The notes: generated by a model not told the origin, from the sequence alone. A DNA stretch of 64,000 nucleotides from Streptosporangium sp. NBC_01755 (GCF_035917995.1 NZ_CP109131.1:3038001-3102000), one strand, 5' to 3'. Positions 17,689 through 26,729 are shown, counted from the first letter of the stretch. A program made the numbers and translations.

Positions 17689-20274
17689 CTAATTTGCGGG
17701 ATCCCGGATCAGGTTCAGCCGGTGCGCCGCAGCGGCCGCCTGACCCCGGCTGGCCACACCGAGTTTGCCCAGCACCGCGGAGATGTGGTGGTCGACGGTC
17801 TTGACCGACAACGACAGGCGGCCGGCTATCTCGGCGTTGGACAGCCCTTCGGCCAGCAGCGCGAGCACCTCCGCCTGGCGCGGCGTCAGACCGGCGGCGT
17901 TGGCGGCCGTCGCCCGGCGGGGGCCGCGCGGCACCCGGGTGAATCCGCGCCTTCTCAGCTCGGCCCGTAACCTCTCCGCCGCCCGCGTGGCCCCCAGCTC
18001 GTCCAGGACCCGCAATGCCTCGGCCGCCGCGTCCTGGTCACCGCCCGCCAGCGCCTCGACGCGCGCGTATCCGGCGCCGTGCCGTGCCCACTCCGCGGCC
18101 GCGCCCGCCCAGTCGCCGTCGATCATCATCTGGTACGGCCGCGCCGACGCACCCGGGATGCCGGTCCCACCGGCCCGCCACAACCGGTAGGCCAGCTCCC
18201 CGATGTACACCGGGTGGCCCACCGTCATGGCCAGGTCCAGGCCTCGCCGAGCCTCCTCGGCGGCACGCTCGGCATCGCCGCACCACAGGAAGTACTCCGA
18301 ACGGGCCGCCGCCACCGGGCAGACCCGCTGCACCTCACCGGTGCGTTCGGCCTGGCGGGCGGCCTCGTCCAGCGTGGCCGACGCCTCGGGCTCGCCACGA
18401 GCCGCCTGGATCCGGCCCCGCGCCACCAGTGCGGGAACCACCGCGACCCCGGCCCGGACCGGCCGGTCCAGCGCCGCGTCCGCGTCGGCCAGCGCGCCGG
18501 TCCAGTCACAGCGGACCAGCCGCACCCCCGCCCGCACCCCGAGCAGGTACTGGACGTAGCCGTCGAGGTCCTGCTCGGTGGCGTAGGCCAGCGCCCGCTC
18601 GACCGCCGGGACGGCGGCTTCGTACTCGGCCGACTGGACCAGCAAAGTGGCCAGGTTGACCAGCGCCCGGGCGGCGTGATCGGTCAGGCCCAGGGAGGAG
18701 GCCAGCTCGTGCGCCTCCCGCAGCGCCGCGGCCGCGGCGTCGTCACCGTCCATCAGCCGGGCGCTGCTCACGTTGATCACGGCGTGAACGGAGGTCTCCA
18801 CATCCCCCAGCCGGTCGGCCAGGGTCCGCGCCCGCTCCCCCCACGTGACCGCCGTCTCCCCCTCCCCCGCCAGCATGTGCAGCTGCGACCGGTTGCTGTA
18901 GGCCATGGCCAGCTGTCGGCCCGGCGGCCCGGCCTCGAGGACCGTCACCGCCCGGGCTGCCGCCTCGCGGGCCTTCCCCGCGTCCCCCGCCCACCACGCC
19001 AGCCGGGAGATCCAGCGCAGGTTCTCCCCGACCTGCTCGGGTTGCCGCAGATCCTCCCGTACGGCCAGCGCCGCCTGCCGGGCCCGCAGTCCCTCCTCGG
19101 CCAGCCCGGCCAGGTACGCCTGGAAGGCGTACGCCTCCAGCAGCTCGGCCCGCTGCGGAGCCGGCAGCCGGTCGGCGTGCACGGCCGCGGCCCGGTAATG
19201 CGCCGTCGCCTCCCGATGCGCGCCCTGCCGGGCCGCGCCGGCCCCCGCCACCTGCCCGTACCGCAGGACTGCGGCCTCGTCCCCCGCGTGCAGCGCGTGG
19301 TGGACCAGGCGGCCGGGGTCGACCCCGGCCACTCCCGTCAGCACGCCCAGCACCCGCCGGTGCAGGGCGGCGCGGCGCGCGGGCGACATCGCGTCCTCCA
19401 CCGCGCTGCGCAGCAGCTCGTGACGGAACGACACGCCGTCGCCGGACGGCACGAGCACCCCGGCGTCGACACACATGTCGACCAGGTCCGACGCTCCCGC
19501 CACGACGGCGGCGTCGGCGCGAGTCGGGATCACCGCCACGAGTTGGGCCAGCTCCCGGGCTGGCCGCGGCAGTGCCCGCAGCCGGTCCAGGATGAGATCC
19601 TGCACGGTGGCCGGCACCGCCCGGCCCTCGGCCTTGAACAGCTCGGTCACCAGCAACGGATTGCCGCCGGTCAATCGGTAGACCGGCTCCGGATCCCGCC
19701 CGGCCCGGTGCGCCTGCTCCGTCACGCACGCCGGTGACAGCGGCGACAGCGACACGCGTCGCACGATGGCGCTGGGCAGGGCCGCCAGGGCACCCCGCAG
19801 CGGGTGCTCGGCGCCCACCTCGTCGTCACGGTAGGTCACCACGAACAGGGCCGACATCCGGCCGATCCGCCGGCCCGACCAGACCAGCCAGTCGAGTGTG
19901 GCCTCATCGGCCCAGTGCGCGTCCTCCAGCACGACGACCGGGCGCGGCCGCTGCGGCGGCCCGGAAAGCTCGTCCAGGAAAGCCGCGAAGATCTCCTCTC
20001 GCGCGGCGCCGGCGCTCAGCCGATCGGCCAGAACGCCTCTGGTCTGGCGGCCGATGTCGTGCAGGGGGCCCAGCGCCCGCGGGGTGATCAACCGGTCGCA
20101 GCCGCCCCAGAGCACCCATGCTGCCGGCCCGCATCGCCGGGCGAACTCGGCTACGAGCACGGACTTGCCGATGCCCGCCTCGCCGGCCACCACCGCCACT
20201 CGGCCGCCGCGGGCGCTCTCGCGCAGAAGATCGCCGAGGAGATCCAGCGTCGCGGAACGCTCCCACAGCTCCAT
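17689..20274 (-). CDS. LuxR-family regulator with N-terminal AAA ATPase (LAL type)
   Basis: Cytoplasmic regulator of 861 residues. The ATPase begins with VVAGEAGIGKS (Walker A at 31-38) and has VVVLEDAHWAD as Walker B. A long TPR-like helical region spans about 350-780. The C-terminal LuxR helix-turn-helix reads LTPRQAEVLALLAEGLSNAEIA then LSVKTVDHHISAVLGKLGV. This is the LAL architecture, whose members often activate catabolic or biosynthetic genes. It lies ten bases from the downstream end of the sigma factor gene on the same strand, so it probably forms an operon with it. Confidence 0.88.
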   Translation of the reverse strand: MELWERSATLDLLGDLLRESARGGRVAVVAGEAGIGKSVLVAEFARRCGPAAWVLWGGCDRLITPRALGPLHDIGRQTRGVLADRLSAGAAREEIFAAFLDELSGPPQRPRPVVVLEDAHWADEATLDWLVWSGRRIGRMSALFVVTYRDDEVGAEHPLRGALAALPSAIVRRVSLSPLSPACVTEQAHRAGRDPEPVYRLTGGNPLLVTELFKAEGRAVPATVQDLILDRLRALPRPARELAQLVAVIPTRADAAVVAGASDLVDMCVDAGVLVPSGDGVSFRHELLRSAVEDAMSPARRAALHRRVLGVLTGVAGVDPGRLVHHALHAGDEAAVLRYGQVAGAGAARQGAHREATAHYRAAAVHADRLPAPQRAELLEAYAFQAYLAGLAEEGLRARQAALAVREDLRQPEQVGENLRWISRLAWWAGDAGKAREAAARAVTVLEAGPPGRQLAMAYSNRSQLHMLAGEGETAVTWGERARTLADRLGDVETSVHAVINVSSARLMDGDDAAAAALREAHELASSLGLTDHAARALVNLATLLVQSAEYEAAVPAVERALAYATEQDLDGYVQYLLGVRAGVRLVRCDWTGALADADAALDRPVRAGVAVVPALVARGRIQAARGEPEASATLDEAARQAERTGEVQRVCPVAAARSEYFLWCGDAERAAEEARRGLDLAMTVGHPVYIGELAYRLWRAGGTGIPGASARPYQMMIDGDWAGAAAEWARHGAGYARVEALAGGDQDAAAEALRVLDELGATRAAERLRAELRRRGFTRVPRGPRRATAANAAGLTPRQAEVLALLAEGLSNAEIAGRLSLSVKTVDHHISAVLGKLGVASRGQAAAAAHRLNLIRDPAN

Positions 20275-20284
20275 CCACTTGATG

Positions 20285-21607
20285 CTAAACTCCCGCCTCG
20301 CACCCGGCGGTGTCGTCAGGTGTCGTCAGGTGTCGGCCGGTGTCGGCCGGACCTGCCGTCGCGACCGCGCTCAGCCTGCGCCGCAGGTGAGCACGTTCGG
20401 GGGCGGTGCCGGCCAGGTCGAGTGCCTCCCGGTAGGCCGCGGCGGCCTCGGGGAACCGGCCGAGCCGGCACAACAGGTCCGCCCGGGCTGCCGGGTAGGG
20501 GTGGTAGCCGCGTAGTCGCGGCTCGCCGGCCAAATCGTCGAGCAGCGCCAGGCCCGTCTCCGGCCCGTCGCGCATCGCCACCGCCGCGGCCCGGTTCAGC
20601 GCGACGACCGGGGACGGCGCGAGAGCGAGCAGCACGTCGTAGAGCGCCACGATCTGCGGCCAGTCGGTGGTCGCGACGTCCGCGGCCTCGTCGTGCAGAG
20701 CGGCGATCGCGGCCTGAACCCCGTACAGGCCGGGTGGACCACCGGTCAGCGCGACGAGCACCAGGCCGCGGCCCTCCTCGATCATCACGCGGTCCCAGCG
20801 GCCGCGGTCCTGGTCATCGAGCAGCACGAGCTCGCCGCCCGGACCGCTCCGGGCGTCGCGGCGCGCGTGGACCAGCAGCATCAGCCCGAGCAGTCCGGCG
20901 ACCTCCCGCTCGACGGGCAGCAACCGGCGCAGGATCCGCGCCAGCCGGATGGCCTCCTCGGCGAGGTCGAGCCGCTGCAGGTCCGGGCCCGAGCTGGCCG
21001 CGTACCCCTCAGTGAAGATCGAGTAGATGACCTGGAGCACCCCGGGCAGGCGCTCCGGCAGTTCGTCGGCGCCGGGTACGCGGAACGGGATACGGGCCTC
21101 GCGGATCTTCTTCTTCGCCCGTACGATCCGCTGGGCCATCGTCACGGCCGGGACCAGGAAGGCCCGAGCGACCTCGGCCGTCGTCAGGTCGGCCAGGCAG
21201 CGCAGGGTCAGTGCCACGCGGTCCTCGGCGGAAAGAGCCGGGTGGGCACAGGTGAAGAACAGCTGCAACCGCTCGTCAGGGAGATCGCTGTTCGCGTCCG
21301 CGGGCGGGGCGGGGTCGGCCCGGTCCGCCTCCACCTGCAGGATGGCGAGCCGGGCGGCGTAGGCCTGGTCCCGCCGCAGCCGGTCGACGGCGCGGCGCCG
21401 CGCCGTCGTCAGCAGCCAGGCCCCGGGCCTGGCCGGAACCCCCTCGACCGGCCAGTGCACCAGCGCCGCCTCGACGGCCTCGGAGGCGACCTCCTCGGCG
21501 AGGTCGAGGTCGCCGAAGCGGCGGACCAGGGAGGCGAGTAACCGGCCACGTTCCTCGCGGAACATCGACTCCACGGACGATCTGGCACCGGCGACCCGCT
21601 CGTCCAC
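20285..21607 (-). CDS. ECF RNA polymerase sigma factor, ECF42 type
   Basis: Sigma factor of 440 residues. Region 2 is seen at FGDLDLAEEVASEAVEAAL and PARPGAWLLTTARRRAVDRLRR, and region 4 at LTTAEVARAFLVPAVTMAQRIVRAKKKI. A long C-terminal extension with TPR-like helices (PSPVVALNRAAAVAMRDG) is the hallmark of ECF42. Such sigma factors are normally encoded next to YCII/DGPF proteins, exactly as here. The start is a GTG at 21607, five bases after the YCII stop codon, implying translational coupling. No anti-sigma factor is visible; ECF42 proteins are thought to be controlled through the C-terminal extension. Confidence 0.88.
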   Translation of the reverse strand: MDERVAGARSSVESMFREERGRLLASLVRRFGDLDLAEEVASEAVEAALVHWPVEGVPARPGAWLLTTARRRAVDRLRRDQAYAARLAILQVEADRADPAPPADANSDLPDERLQLFFTCAHPALSAEDRVALTLRCLADLTTAEVARAFLVPAVTMAQRIVRAKKKIREARIPFRVPGADELPERLPGVLQVIYSIFTEGYAASSGPDLQRLDLAEEAIRLARILRRLLPVEREVAGLLGLMLLVHARRDARSGPGGELVLLDDQDRGRWDRVMIEEGRGLVLVALTGGPPGLYGVQAAIAALHDEAADVATTDWPQIVALYDVLLALAPSPVVALNRAAAVAMRDGPETGLALLDDLAGEPRLRGYHPYPAARADLLCRLGRFPEAAAAYREALDLAGTAPERAHLRRRLSAVATAGPADTGRHLTTPDDTAGCEAGV

Positions 21608-21612
21608 CGGTG

Positions 21613-21960
21613 TCAGGCCTCGAACTCGGCGACCGGCCGCACCACGACCGACCCGCCGTCGCGCGATCCGGGGCAGCGGGCGGCCCAGTCGAGCGCGACG
21701 TCGAGGTTCGGCACGTCGATGATGTCGTAGCCGCCGAGGATCTCGCGGGTCTCGGCGAACGGTCCGTCCGTGGTGACGTTCCGGTCACCGGCTGGGCCGA
21801 CCCGGACCGTCGTGGCGGTGGTCAGGTCCTTCAGCGCGTGGCCGCCGACCCAGATCCCCGCCTCTTTCATTGCCTTGTCATAGGCCACCCAGTCCTCGAA
21901 GTCGCACTGGTCGGCCCCGTCGGTGGTCGCGGCACTGTAGATCAGCAACATGTACTTCAT
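21613..21960 (-). CDS. YCII-related (DGPF-domain) protein
   Basis: Small protein of 115 residues starting KYMLLIYS. The central TTDGPFAETREILGGYDIID contains the DGPF-type motif of this family, followed by LDVALDWAARCP. Members are dimeric ferredoxin-like folds of unknown activity that accompany ECF42 sigma factors. The ATG at 21960 has GAGGAG nine bases upstream. It is the first gene of the operon with the sigma factor and probably the LuxR-ATPase, and is likely the direct target or cofactor of the sigma factor. Confidence 0.85.
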   Translation of the reverse strand: MKYMLLIYSAATTDGADQCDFEDWVAYDKAMKEAGIWVGGHALKDLTTATTVRVGPAGDRNVTTDGPFAETREILGGYDIIDVPNLDVALDWAARCPGSRDGGSVVVRPVAEFEA

Positions 21961-22153
21961 GGCCTGACTCTCCTCATGTCCTCGCACGGCGGGTTGCCGT
22001 ACACCATGACGACGAACGGGACCCGCTCAGATCGACACGTCCCCAAGGATTCCGGCAACCCTCGCCCTGGACAGCGTCCACGCTCTCCGAGGAGCGCCGG
22101 GTGAGGTACCCCTGAAGCGCGGCAATATTGACCAATAATACGTTTAGCGATAC

Positions 22154-22489
22154 ATGTCAGGTATGGCGCTACGTGAGCAGAGCTATCTGATCCTGCTGGC
22201 CCTGTCCCAAGGCCCGCTGCACGGATACGGCGTGATCAAAACAGTACGGGAACTGTCCGAAGACCGCGTCCGGCTCGGTGCCGGAACCCTCTACGGCGCC
22301 CTGGACCGGCTGGCCGGCGATGGGCTGGTCATCGTGGTCAAGGAGGAGGTCGTCGACGGCCGCCACCGCCGCTACTACGACCTCACCGGCCATGGCCAAC
22401 AGGTGCTCACCGAGGAGACCGTCCGGCTGAGCCGCCTGGCTGCCACGGCCCAGCGACGGCTCAACCTTCAGCCAGGCATGGGGACCTGA
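22154..22489 (+). CDS. PadR-family transcriptional regulator
   Basis: DNA-binding protein of about 111 residues with the PadR winged helix: YLILLALSQGPLHGYGVIKTV, then LGAGTLYGALDRLAGDGLV and the wing RHRRYYDLTGHG. The first ATG at 22154 and one at 22163 are both possible; neither has a strong ribosome site. The stop codon overlaps the ATG of the following gene (TGATG at 22487-22491), the usual arrangement in which PadR controls a membrane protein gene, but here that partner is split by an inserted element. Confidence 0.85.
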   Translation: MSGMALREQSYLILLALSQGPLHGYGVIKTVRELSEDRVRLGAGTLYGALDRLAGDGLVIVVKEEVVDGRHRRYYDLTGHGQQVLTEETVRLSRLAATAQRRLNLQPGMGT

Positions 22490-22568
22490 TGGACCCCTAT
22501 GAGTGTCGGTGCCGTCTGCTGATGCGCGCCTACCCCCCGCGCTTTCACGAATCCCGTAACGAAGAACT

Positions 22569-22576
22569 CCTGTCCA
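22569..22576. repeat. Left target-site duplication CCTGTCCA
   Basis: The octamer CCTGTCCA stands directly left of the fold-back element and recurs at 23439-23446 directly right of it. It is part of the interrupted coding sequence. Confidence 0.75.
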
Positions 22577-23438
22577 GGTCGCGTCCGCGCAGGTGATGTA
22601 CGAGTGTTTGAGATCGATACCTGCGTCGCGCCTGGCTGATCGCCGTTGAAAAGCGCGGCGTAGTACGTGGGGAAAAGCGCAGCGAGGGCGGTGGAGTGGT
22701 TGGGGGCCGTTCACCGGTAACGCATCGTGCGGGGTGGAAGATCAAAAGCGCAGCGAGGGCGGCGGAGTGGTTGGGGGCCGTTCACCGGTAACGCATCGTG
22801 CGGGGTGGAAGATCAAAAGCGCAGCGAGGGCGGCGGAGTCGCTCGGGACCGCTCACCGGTAACGCATCGTGCGGGGTGGTGGCGGGCGTTGGTCGGGTGT
22901 GGGTGGCAGAGGGCGGGCCGGTGGAGCTCCGAGAGGAGGCAAAGCAGGTCATGGCGGGTGTGGAGGCGGGGCCGTGGTGGTGACGATCGGGGATTTTCCA
23001 TGATCTGGATGAGTTGGCACGCTGGGGGCGTGCGGATTCACCCAGATCATGGAAAGCGCCACTCCCGCCCCCTCGGGTGGGCCGCCTTTCGTGGCGGAAG
23101 GCCCGATTCGTCCCCGCACCCGGCCGAGGGCGACCCCTGACCGGACACCCCGCGGACCTTCCGACCCCGCACGGCGAGAGCCCCGCACGAGGCGGCGGCG
23201 AGGAGCGGCCCCGAATCCTTCCGCACCGCGGCGGACCCGTACCGATGGGCGGTCTGGGACCACTCCACGGTCCTCGGCGCGCTTTTGACCTTCGACCCCG
23301 CACGACGCGACACCAACGAGCGGCCCTGAACCACTCCACCACCCTCGCCACGCTTTCCCCACGGACGACGCCGCGCTTTTCAAGCGTGACCGGCTTACCG
23401 GATTCGGACGCTCGTACACCACATCCGTGGACGCGCCC
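22577..23438. mobile_element. 862-bp fold-back (MITE-like) element without transposase
   Basis: Both ends are related in inverted orientation: the left begins GGTCGCGTCCGCG and the reverse complement of the right end begins GGGCGCGTCCACG, and both continue with TGTACGAG and, further in, TTGAAAAGCGCGGCG. Similarity extends over most of each 400-bp arm. The centre is a perfect inverted pair TTTCCATGATCTGG (22995-23008) and CCAGATCATGGAAA (23042-23055) enclosing a smaller GCACGC/GCGTGC hairpin. No credible protein is encoded. An 8-bp duplication flanks it. It is a non-autonomous element that would need a transposase from elsewhere; the family is not identified. Confidence 0.75.
22673..22879. repeat. 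71-bp tandem repeats inside the left arm (2.9 copies)
   Basis: Units start at 22673, 22744 and 22815, each opening AAAAGCGCAGCGAGGGCGG and ending with GCATCGTGCGGGGTGG. The first two are nearly identical; the third diverges in the middle. The right arm has a single diverged counterpart, so the expansion happened in one arm only. Confidence 0.85.
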
Positions 23439-23446
23439 CCTGTCCA
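23439..23446. repeat. Right target-site duplication CCTGTCCA
   Basis: Second copy of the octamer found at 22569-22576. Reading continues in the original frame after it (CTG TCC ACC CTC CTC GAC). Confidence 0.75.
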
Positions 23447-23627
23447 CCCTCCTCGACCTGCGAGAGCCCGGCCAGGCACGGCCAAGCCTGCGCGAATCCC
23501 TCGACGTCATCCGCGGCGGCCTCGCCCGGCAGTCGCGACATGGAGCGGACCGGAACCACCCTGACCAGGAGGGATACGGCTGGAACAGCGTGGGTAGCAG
23601 ATCGTCGATACCGGTGAGGAGATGATG

Positions 23628-24545
23628 ATGTCCGATGAGCGACCGATTCTGGTGACCGGCGCCGCGGGGAGCGTCGGAGCGGTCGGCCGGGCCGTGGTCG
23701 GGATTCTGCGGCAACGTGACCTACCCGTTCGTACGCTTGTCCATCGCGAGGACGACCGGGCGGAGGCGCTACGCGCCACGGGCGCCGAGGTAGTGGCCGG
23801 CGATCTCACCCGCGGCGCGGACGTCGTCCGTGCGATGGCCGGCTGCCGCCGCGTGTATTTCAGCATGAGCGTGTCCACCTCGTACCTGGAGGCGGCGGCC
23901 ACCGCGGCGGCCGCCGCTCGCGAGCAGGGGGACCTGGAGGTGTTCATCAACATGTCGCAGATGACCGTCTCCCAGATGAGCCTCACGAGTACCACGGAAT
24001 CACGTCAACAGCGGCTGCACTGGCTCGCCGAGCAGGTCCTCGACTGGTCCGGCCTGCCCGGGGTGCAGGTACGGCCGACCGTTTTCATGGAGAACCCGCT
24101 CTTCACGACCTTCGCCGTTTCCTCGATCGCCAAGGACGGCACCATACGGCTGCCCTTCGGCTCCGGCCGTACCTCACCGGTCGCGTCCCGTGACGTCGCC
24201 GAAGTGATCGCGACGATCCTCGTGGCCCCCTCCCCGCATATCGGGAAGGTCTACGAACTCACCGGGCCGCGATCCCAGGACCTGACCGGCATGGCGGCGG
24301 AGTACTCCGAGGCGCTGGGCCGATCCGTCACTTACGTCGATGTGCCCTATCGACAATGGGTCGACCAGGAACTGAGCACTCTCGGGCTGCCCCAGCACGT
24401 CTTCGAGCACCTCGCCGGCATGGCGCGCCTCCACTCGGAAGGACGCTACGACCGCGTGACGCATGACATCGAGAAGATCATAGGAAGGCCGGCATCGAGC
24501 GTGCGGGATTTCGTCACGGCTCATCCCGCACTCTTCCAGGGGTGA
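23628..24545 (+). CDS. NmrA/NAD(P)-binding atypical short-chain dehydrogenase
   Basis: Cytoplasmic Rossmann-fold protein of 305 residues. The dinucleotide loop is ILVTGAAGSVGAVGRAVV, followed by LPVRTLVHREDDRAEAL and VVAGDLTRGADVVRAM, as in NmrA-like redox sensors and quinone oxidoreductases. Three ATG codons stand in a row at 23622-23630; the third has GAGGAG six bases upstream and is preferred. The gene starts on top of the stop codon of the interrupted PadR-partner gene, so the element insertion may have separated it from the PadR promoter. Substrate unknown. Confidence 0.8.
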   Translation: MSDERPILVTGAAGSVGAVGRAVVGILRQRDLPVRTLVHREDDRAEALRATGAEVVAGDLTRGADVVRAMAGCRRVYFSMSVSTSYLEAAATAAAAAREQGDLEVFINMSQMTVSQMSLTSTTESRQQRLHWLAEQVLDWSGLPGVQVRPTVFMENPLFTTFAVSSIAKDGTIRLPFGSGRTSPVASRDVAEVIATILVAPSPHIGKVYELTGPRSQDLTGMAAEYSEALGRSVTYVDVPYRQWVDQELSTLGLPQHVFEHLAGMARLHSEGRYDRVTHDIEKIIGRPASSVRDFVTAHPALFQG

Positions 24546-24678
24546 GGCGTTGCCGTCACCAGAGATCAAAAAAGCCCCGGCCATACTCCTTCCCTTCTGG
24601 CGGGCCCATCTCTTTCACGGCACCGTTACCGTCGCCGCAATCCGGTTCCGGCTCCGCTCGTAACCCGTGGGACAGTCC

Positions 24679-25095
24679 TCAGGCACTCGGCTGGGTGAAG
24701 CGGATGTGGTTGCCGAAGGGGTCGCGGAGGGCGCAGTCGATTCCGTACGGGCGATCGGTGGGTTCCTCGGTGAACTCGACACCCCGGCCCAGCAGCGTCT
24801 CGTACGTCTTGCGGCAGTCGTCCGTGCTGAAGATGAGCTGGCCACCCATCGCGCCCTTGGTCACCAGCTCGCGGACCTGCTGCGCCGTCTCCTTGGACAT
24901 CATCGGACCGCCCGGCTCCTCCAGCAGGATCTGGCGCTCAGGGCTGCTGGGGATACCGACGGTCAGCCAGCGCATGGAGCCCATGTCGACGTCGGCGCAG
25001 ACCTCCAGGCCAAGCTTGCCGACGTAGAAGTCGAGGGCCTCACCCTGGTCGAGGACGTATATCTGCGAGTGCGTGATGGCGTTGAACATGTGCAT
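24679..25095 (-). CDS. VOC-family (glyoxalase/bleomycin resistance-like) protein
   Basis: Protein of about 138 residues made of two beta-alpha-beta-beta-beta modules: SQIYVLDQGEALDFYVGKLGLEV then WLTVGIP and the C-terminal RDPFGNHIRFTQ. Metal ligands of VOC enzymes are probably the early His of THSQ and the Glu of ILLEEPGG. Starts at 25095 and 25089 are both possible. It lies downstream of an AraC regulator on the same strand, a common pair in actinobacteria, and is probably its target. Activity (isomerase, dioxygenase or drug binding) cannot be assigned. Confidence 0.82.
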   Translation of the reverse strand: MHMFNAITHSQIYVLDQGEALDFYVGKLGLEVCADVDMGSMRWLTVGIPSSPERQILLEEPGGPMMSKETAQQVRELVTKGAMGGQLIFSTDDCRKTYETLLGRGVEFTEEPTDRPYGIDCALRDPFGNHIRFTQPSA

Positions 25096-25170
25096 CACGC
25101 TACCGGGCAAGCCGGACGAAAACTTATCCAAAACTGCTCAGTCGACGGACGGTACGGGTAGTGCGGACGG

Positions 25171-25563
25171 TCAGGCGCTCGGCCGCATCCACGCCATCGT
25201 GAAGCACGTCGGTACGTTCGTGGCCGCCGTTTCCTTGCGGTACGTCCTCGGCGACCGGCCGACGATGTCGCGGAACGTGCGGCTGAAGGTTCCCGGGCTG
25301 CCGAAGCCGACTTCGAAGCAGATGTCCGTCACACTGCGGTCGGTCTCCCGTAGCAGGTACATCGCACGCTCGACCCGGCGGCGCTGCAGGTAGCGGTGCG
25401 GCGTCTCGCCGAACGTGGCCCGGAAGGTACGCGTGAAGTGCGCCTCCGACACATGGGCGATCCGGGCCAGGGCCGGAACGTCCAGCGGCTGCGCGTAGGC
25501 GCGGTCCATCGCATCCCGTGCCCGGAGCATGCGGCGGTTGGTCTCTTCTACGGCGCGGCTCAC
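25171..25563 (-). CDS. AraC-family transcriptional regulator
   Basis: Short regulator of 130 residues that is essentially only the AraC DNA-binding domain. The first helix-turn-helix is LDVPALARIAHVSEAHFTRTF and the second is RSVTDICFEVGFGSPGTFSRTF, with the family motif GxxPxxYxxxxR seen as GETPHRYLQRRR and GRSPRTYRKE. There is no N-terminal sensor domain. It precedes the VOC gene in the same direction, so the two likely form an operon. Confidence 0.88.
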   Translation of the reverse strand: MSRAVEETNRRMLRARDAMDRAYAQPLDVPALARIAHVSEAHFTRTFRATFGETPHRYLQRRRVERAMYLLRETDRSVTDICFEVGFGSPGTFSRTFRDIVGRSPRTYRKETAATNVPTCFTMAWMRPSA

Positions 25564-25730
25564 AGCGCCATCACACCACGGTTCTCCGCCGTCCGTGGCA
25601 GGTCCGGTGACCGATCCGCTCCGCCCTCTCCCAGCGCAAGGTGGTGCACCACCTCCGTGGACGCAACCCGCATGCGATGAACAGAGCGAGAGCGGACGGT
25701 CGACGTTGCCGTCAGGGTTGCCGTCAGTGC

Positions 25731-26138
25731 TCAGCGGGGAACGACTTGTGCCCGCACACCGGGTAGATCGTCAAACGCGGCAGACGAGTCCATCGTGATC
25801 ACGGTTCTCGCGGTGGCCGCGGCCGTCGCGGCGATCAGCAGATCGTATGCGCCCCGCGTCTTTCCCTCTCGTCGCGCATGTGCCATCAGACGAGCGTGGA
25901 CCCTGGCGACGTCCGTGGTGTACTCCTCGACCGGGATCAACGCGAGGGCCTCATCCACAAAGGCCTGCCGGCCGGGGCGGCGTGCCGCGTCCGCCATTTC
26001 CACACCGACGAGCAGCTCGGCCACGGTGATCGCGGCAATCGCCACATCGTCGGCGTCTCCGATCACCGTGTCCACCGAGGCCCTACCTCGCACCGCGGCG
26101 ATCAGCACGCCGGTGTCCAGGATCAGGCGTCGGGCCAC
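25731..26138 (-). CDS. Type II toxin, PIN-domain RNase (VapC-like)
   Basis: Toxin of 135 residues. PIN acidic residues are visible as the Asp in LILDTG, the Glu in ITVAELLVG, the Asp in GAYDLLIAATA and the Asp in VITMDSSAAF. These would bind Mg2+/Mn2+ and cut RNA, classically tRNA. The gene overlaps the upstream antitoxin gene by 16 bases. A second, unrelated PIN module lies 0.6 kb away on the other strand. Confidence 0.87.
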   Translation of the reverse strand: MARRLILDTGVLIAAVRGRASVDTVIGDADDVAIAAITVAELLVGVEMADAARRPGRQAFVDEALALIPVEEYTTDVARVHARLMAHARREGKTRGAYDLLIAATAAATARTVITMDSSAAFDDLPGVRAQVVPR

Positions 26139-26383
26139 GTCTCCCTCATCTCGTCGTCGACCGCATCCCGGGCTGCCGCGACGTCGGCCTCGAAATCGGC
26201 GTCCAGCGTTCTCGCGCTTCTGGTCAGGAAGGCCTTGACCATACGCCCTGGCGCCGTGGGCGCGGGGCCGATAACCGCGATTCGCCTACCCCCACGAGTG
26301 ACCATGATTGTCTCCCCTCGCTCGGCCTCGTCCAGAACGGCCGCGAAGCTCCGAGACGCCTCGGTGGCAGTCATCACCTTCAT
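26123..26383 (-). CDS. Antitoxin, Phd/YefM family
   Basis: Protein of 86 residues opening MTATEASRSFAAVLDEAERGETIMV and RGGRRIAVI, the Phd/YefM DNA-binding half. The acidic C-terminus (ADFEADVAAARDAVDDEMRE) is the toxin-binding segment. It precedes and overlaps the PIN toxin gene, so it should neutralise it and repress the shared promoter. Phd-type antitoxins paired with PIN toxins are well known in actinobacteria. Confidence 0.85.
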   Translation of the reverse strand: MKVMTATEASRSFAAVLDEAERGETIMVTRGGRRIAVIGPAPTAPGRMVKAFLTRSARTLDADFEADVAAARDAVDDEMRETWPDA

Positions 26384-26729
26384 GAAATCAGATTATCTGA
26401 TTCCGCTTGCTCTTGGAGTAACCGATTCCTGACGGGAATCCGCAACGGAGAAATCTGACCAGACGCCGGGTGCCACGAGACCGGTACCGGCTGGAAAACC
26501 GCCCGGTCACGCGAGAGCACAAGCCCTCGCTACGACCGCGAGTGGCTGCCCCCGCCGAGGCGAACGACCACAACGTCGGTACTTGCGCCGTGAGTCAGCC
26601 GGAAGCCTGCGCCTGTCAGCATCACGTTGGCCACCCCCGGCAACCGACGGCTCCCGTCCTCATGGCAAAACCTGATCCTCGTCTTCGCGCGTTCAGGTTG
26701 CGAACAGCGTCTCTGGATCAACACCGCTG
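26384..26729. other. Intergenic region between two divergent toxin-antitoxin modules
   Basis: No gene is supported. The left end, just before the Phd start, is AT-rich (GATTATCTGATTCCG) and probably holds the promoter of that module. The right end holds the promoter of the VapBC module. Confidence 0.4.

Larger units (their letters stand above)
22489..23625 (+). pseudogene. PadR-partner protein gene interrupted by a fold-back element
   Basis: The ATG at 22489 overlaps the PadR stop. The first 28 codons read as the conserved N-terminus of PadR-associated membrane proteins (CRLLMRAYPPRFHESRNEELL). The sequence then enters the inserted element and stops at 22596. After the element the protein resumes at 23443 with STLLDLREPG and SLRESLDVIRGGLA and runs to the TGA at 23623-23625. 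Removing 22577-23438 and one 8-bp repeat restores one continuous frame. The restored product is only about 88 residues and lacks the usual membrane helices, so it may already have been truncated before insertion. Confidence 0.8.

Noticed and set aside
22782-23714. 310-codon frame across the fold-back element
   Set aside because: Arg/Pro/Ser-rich, crosses element and flanking gene boundaries, and other frames in the arms are equally open.
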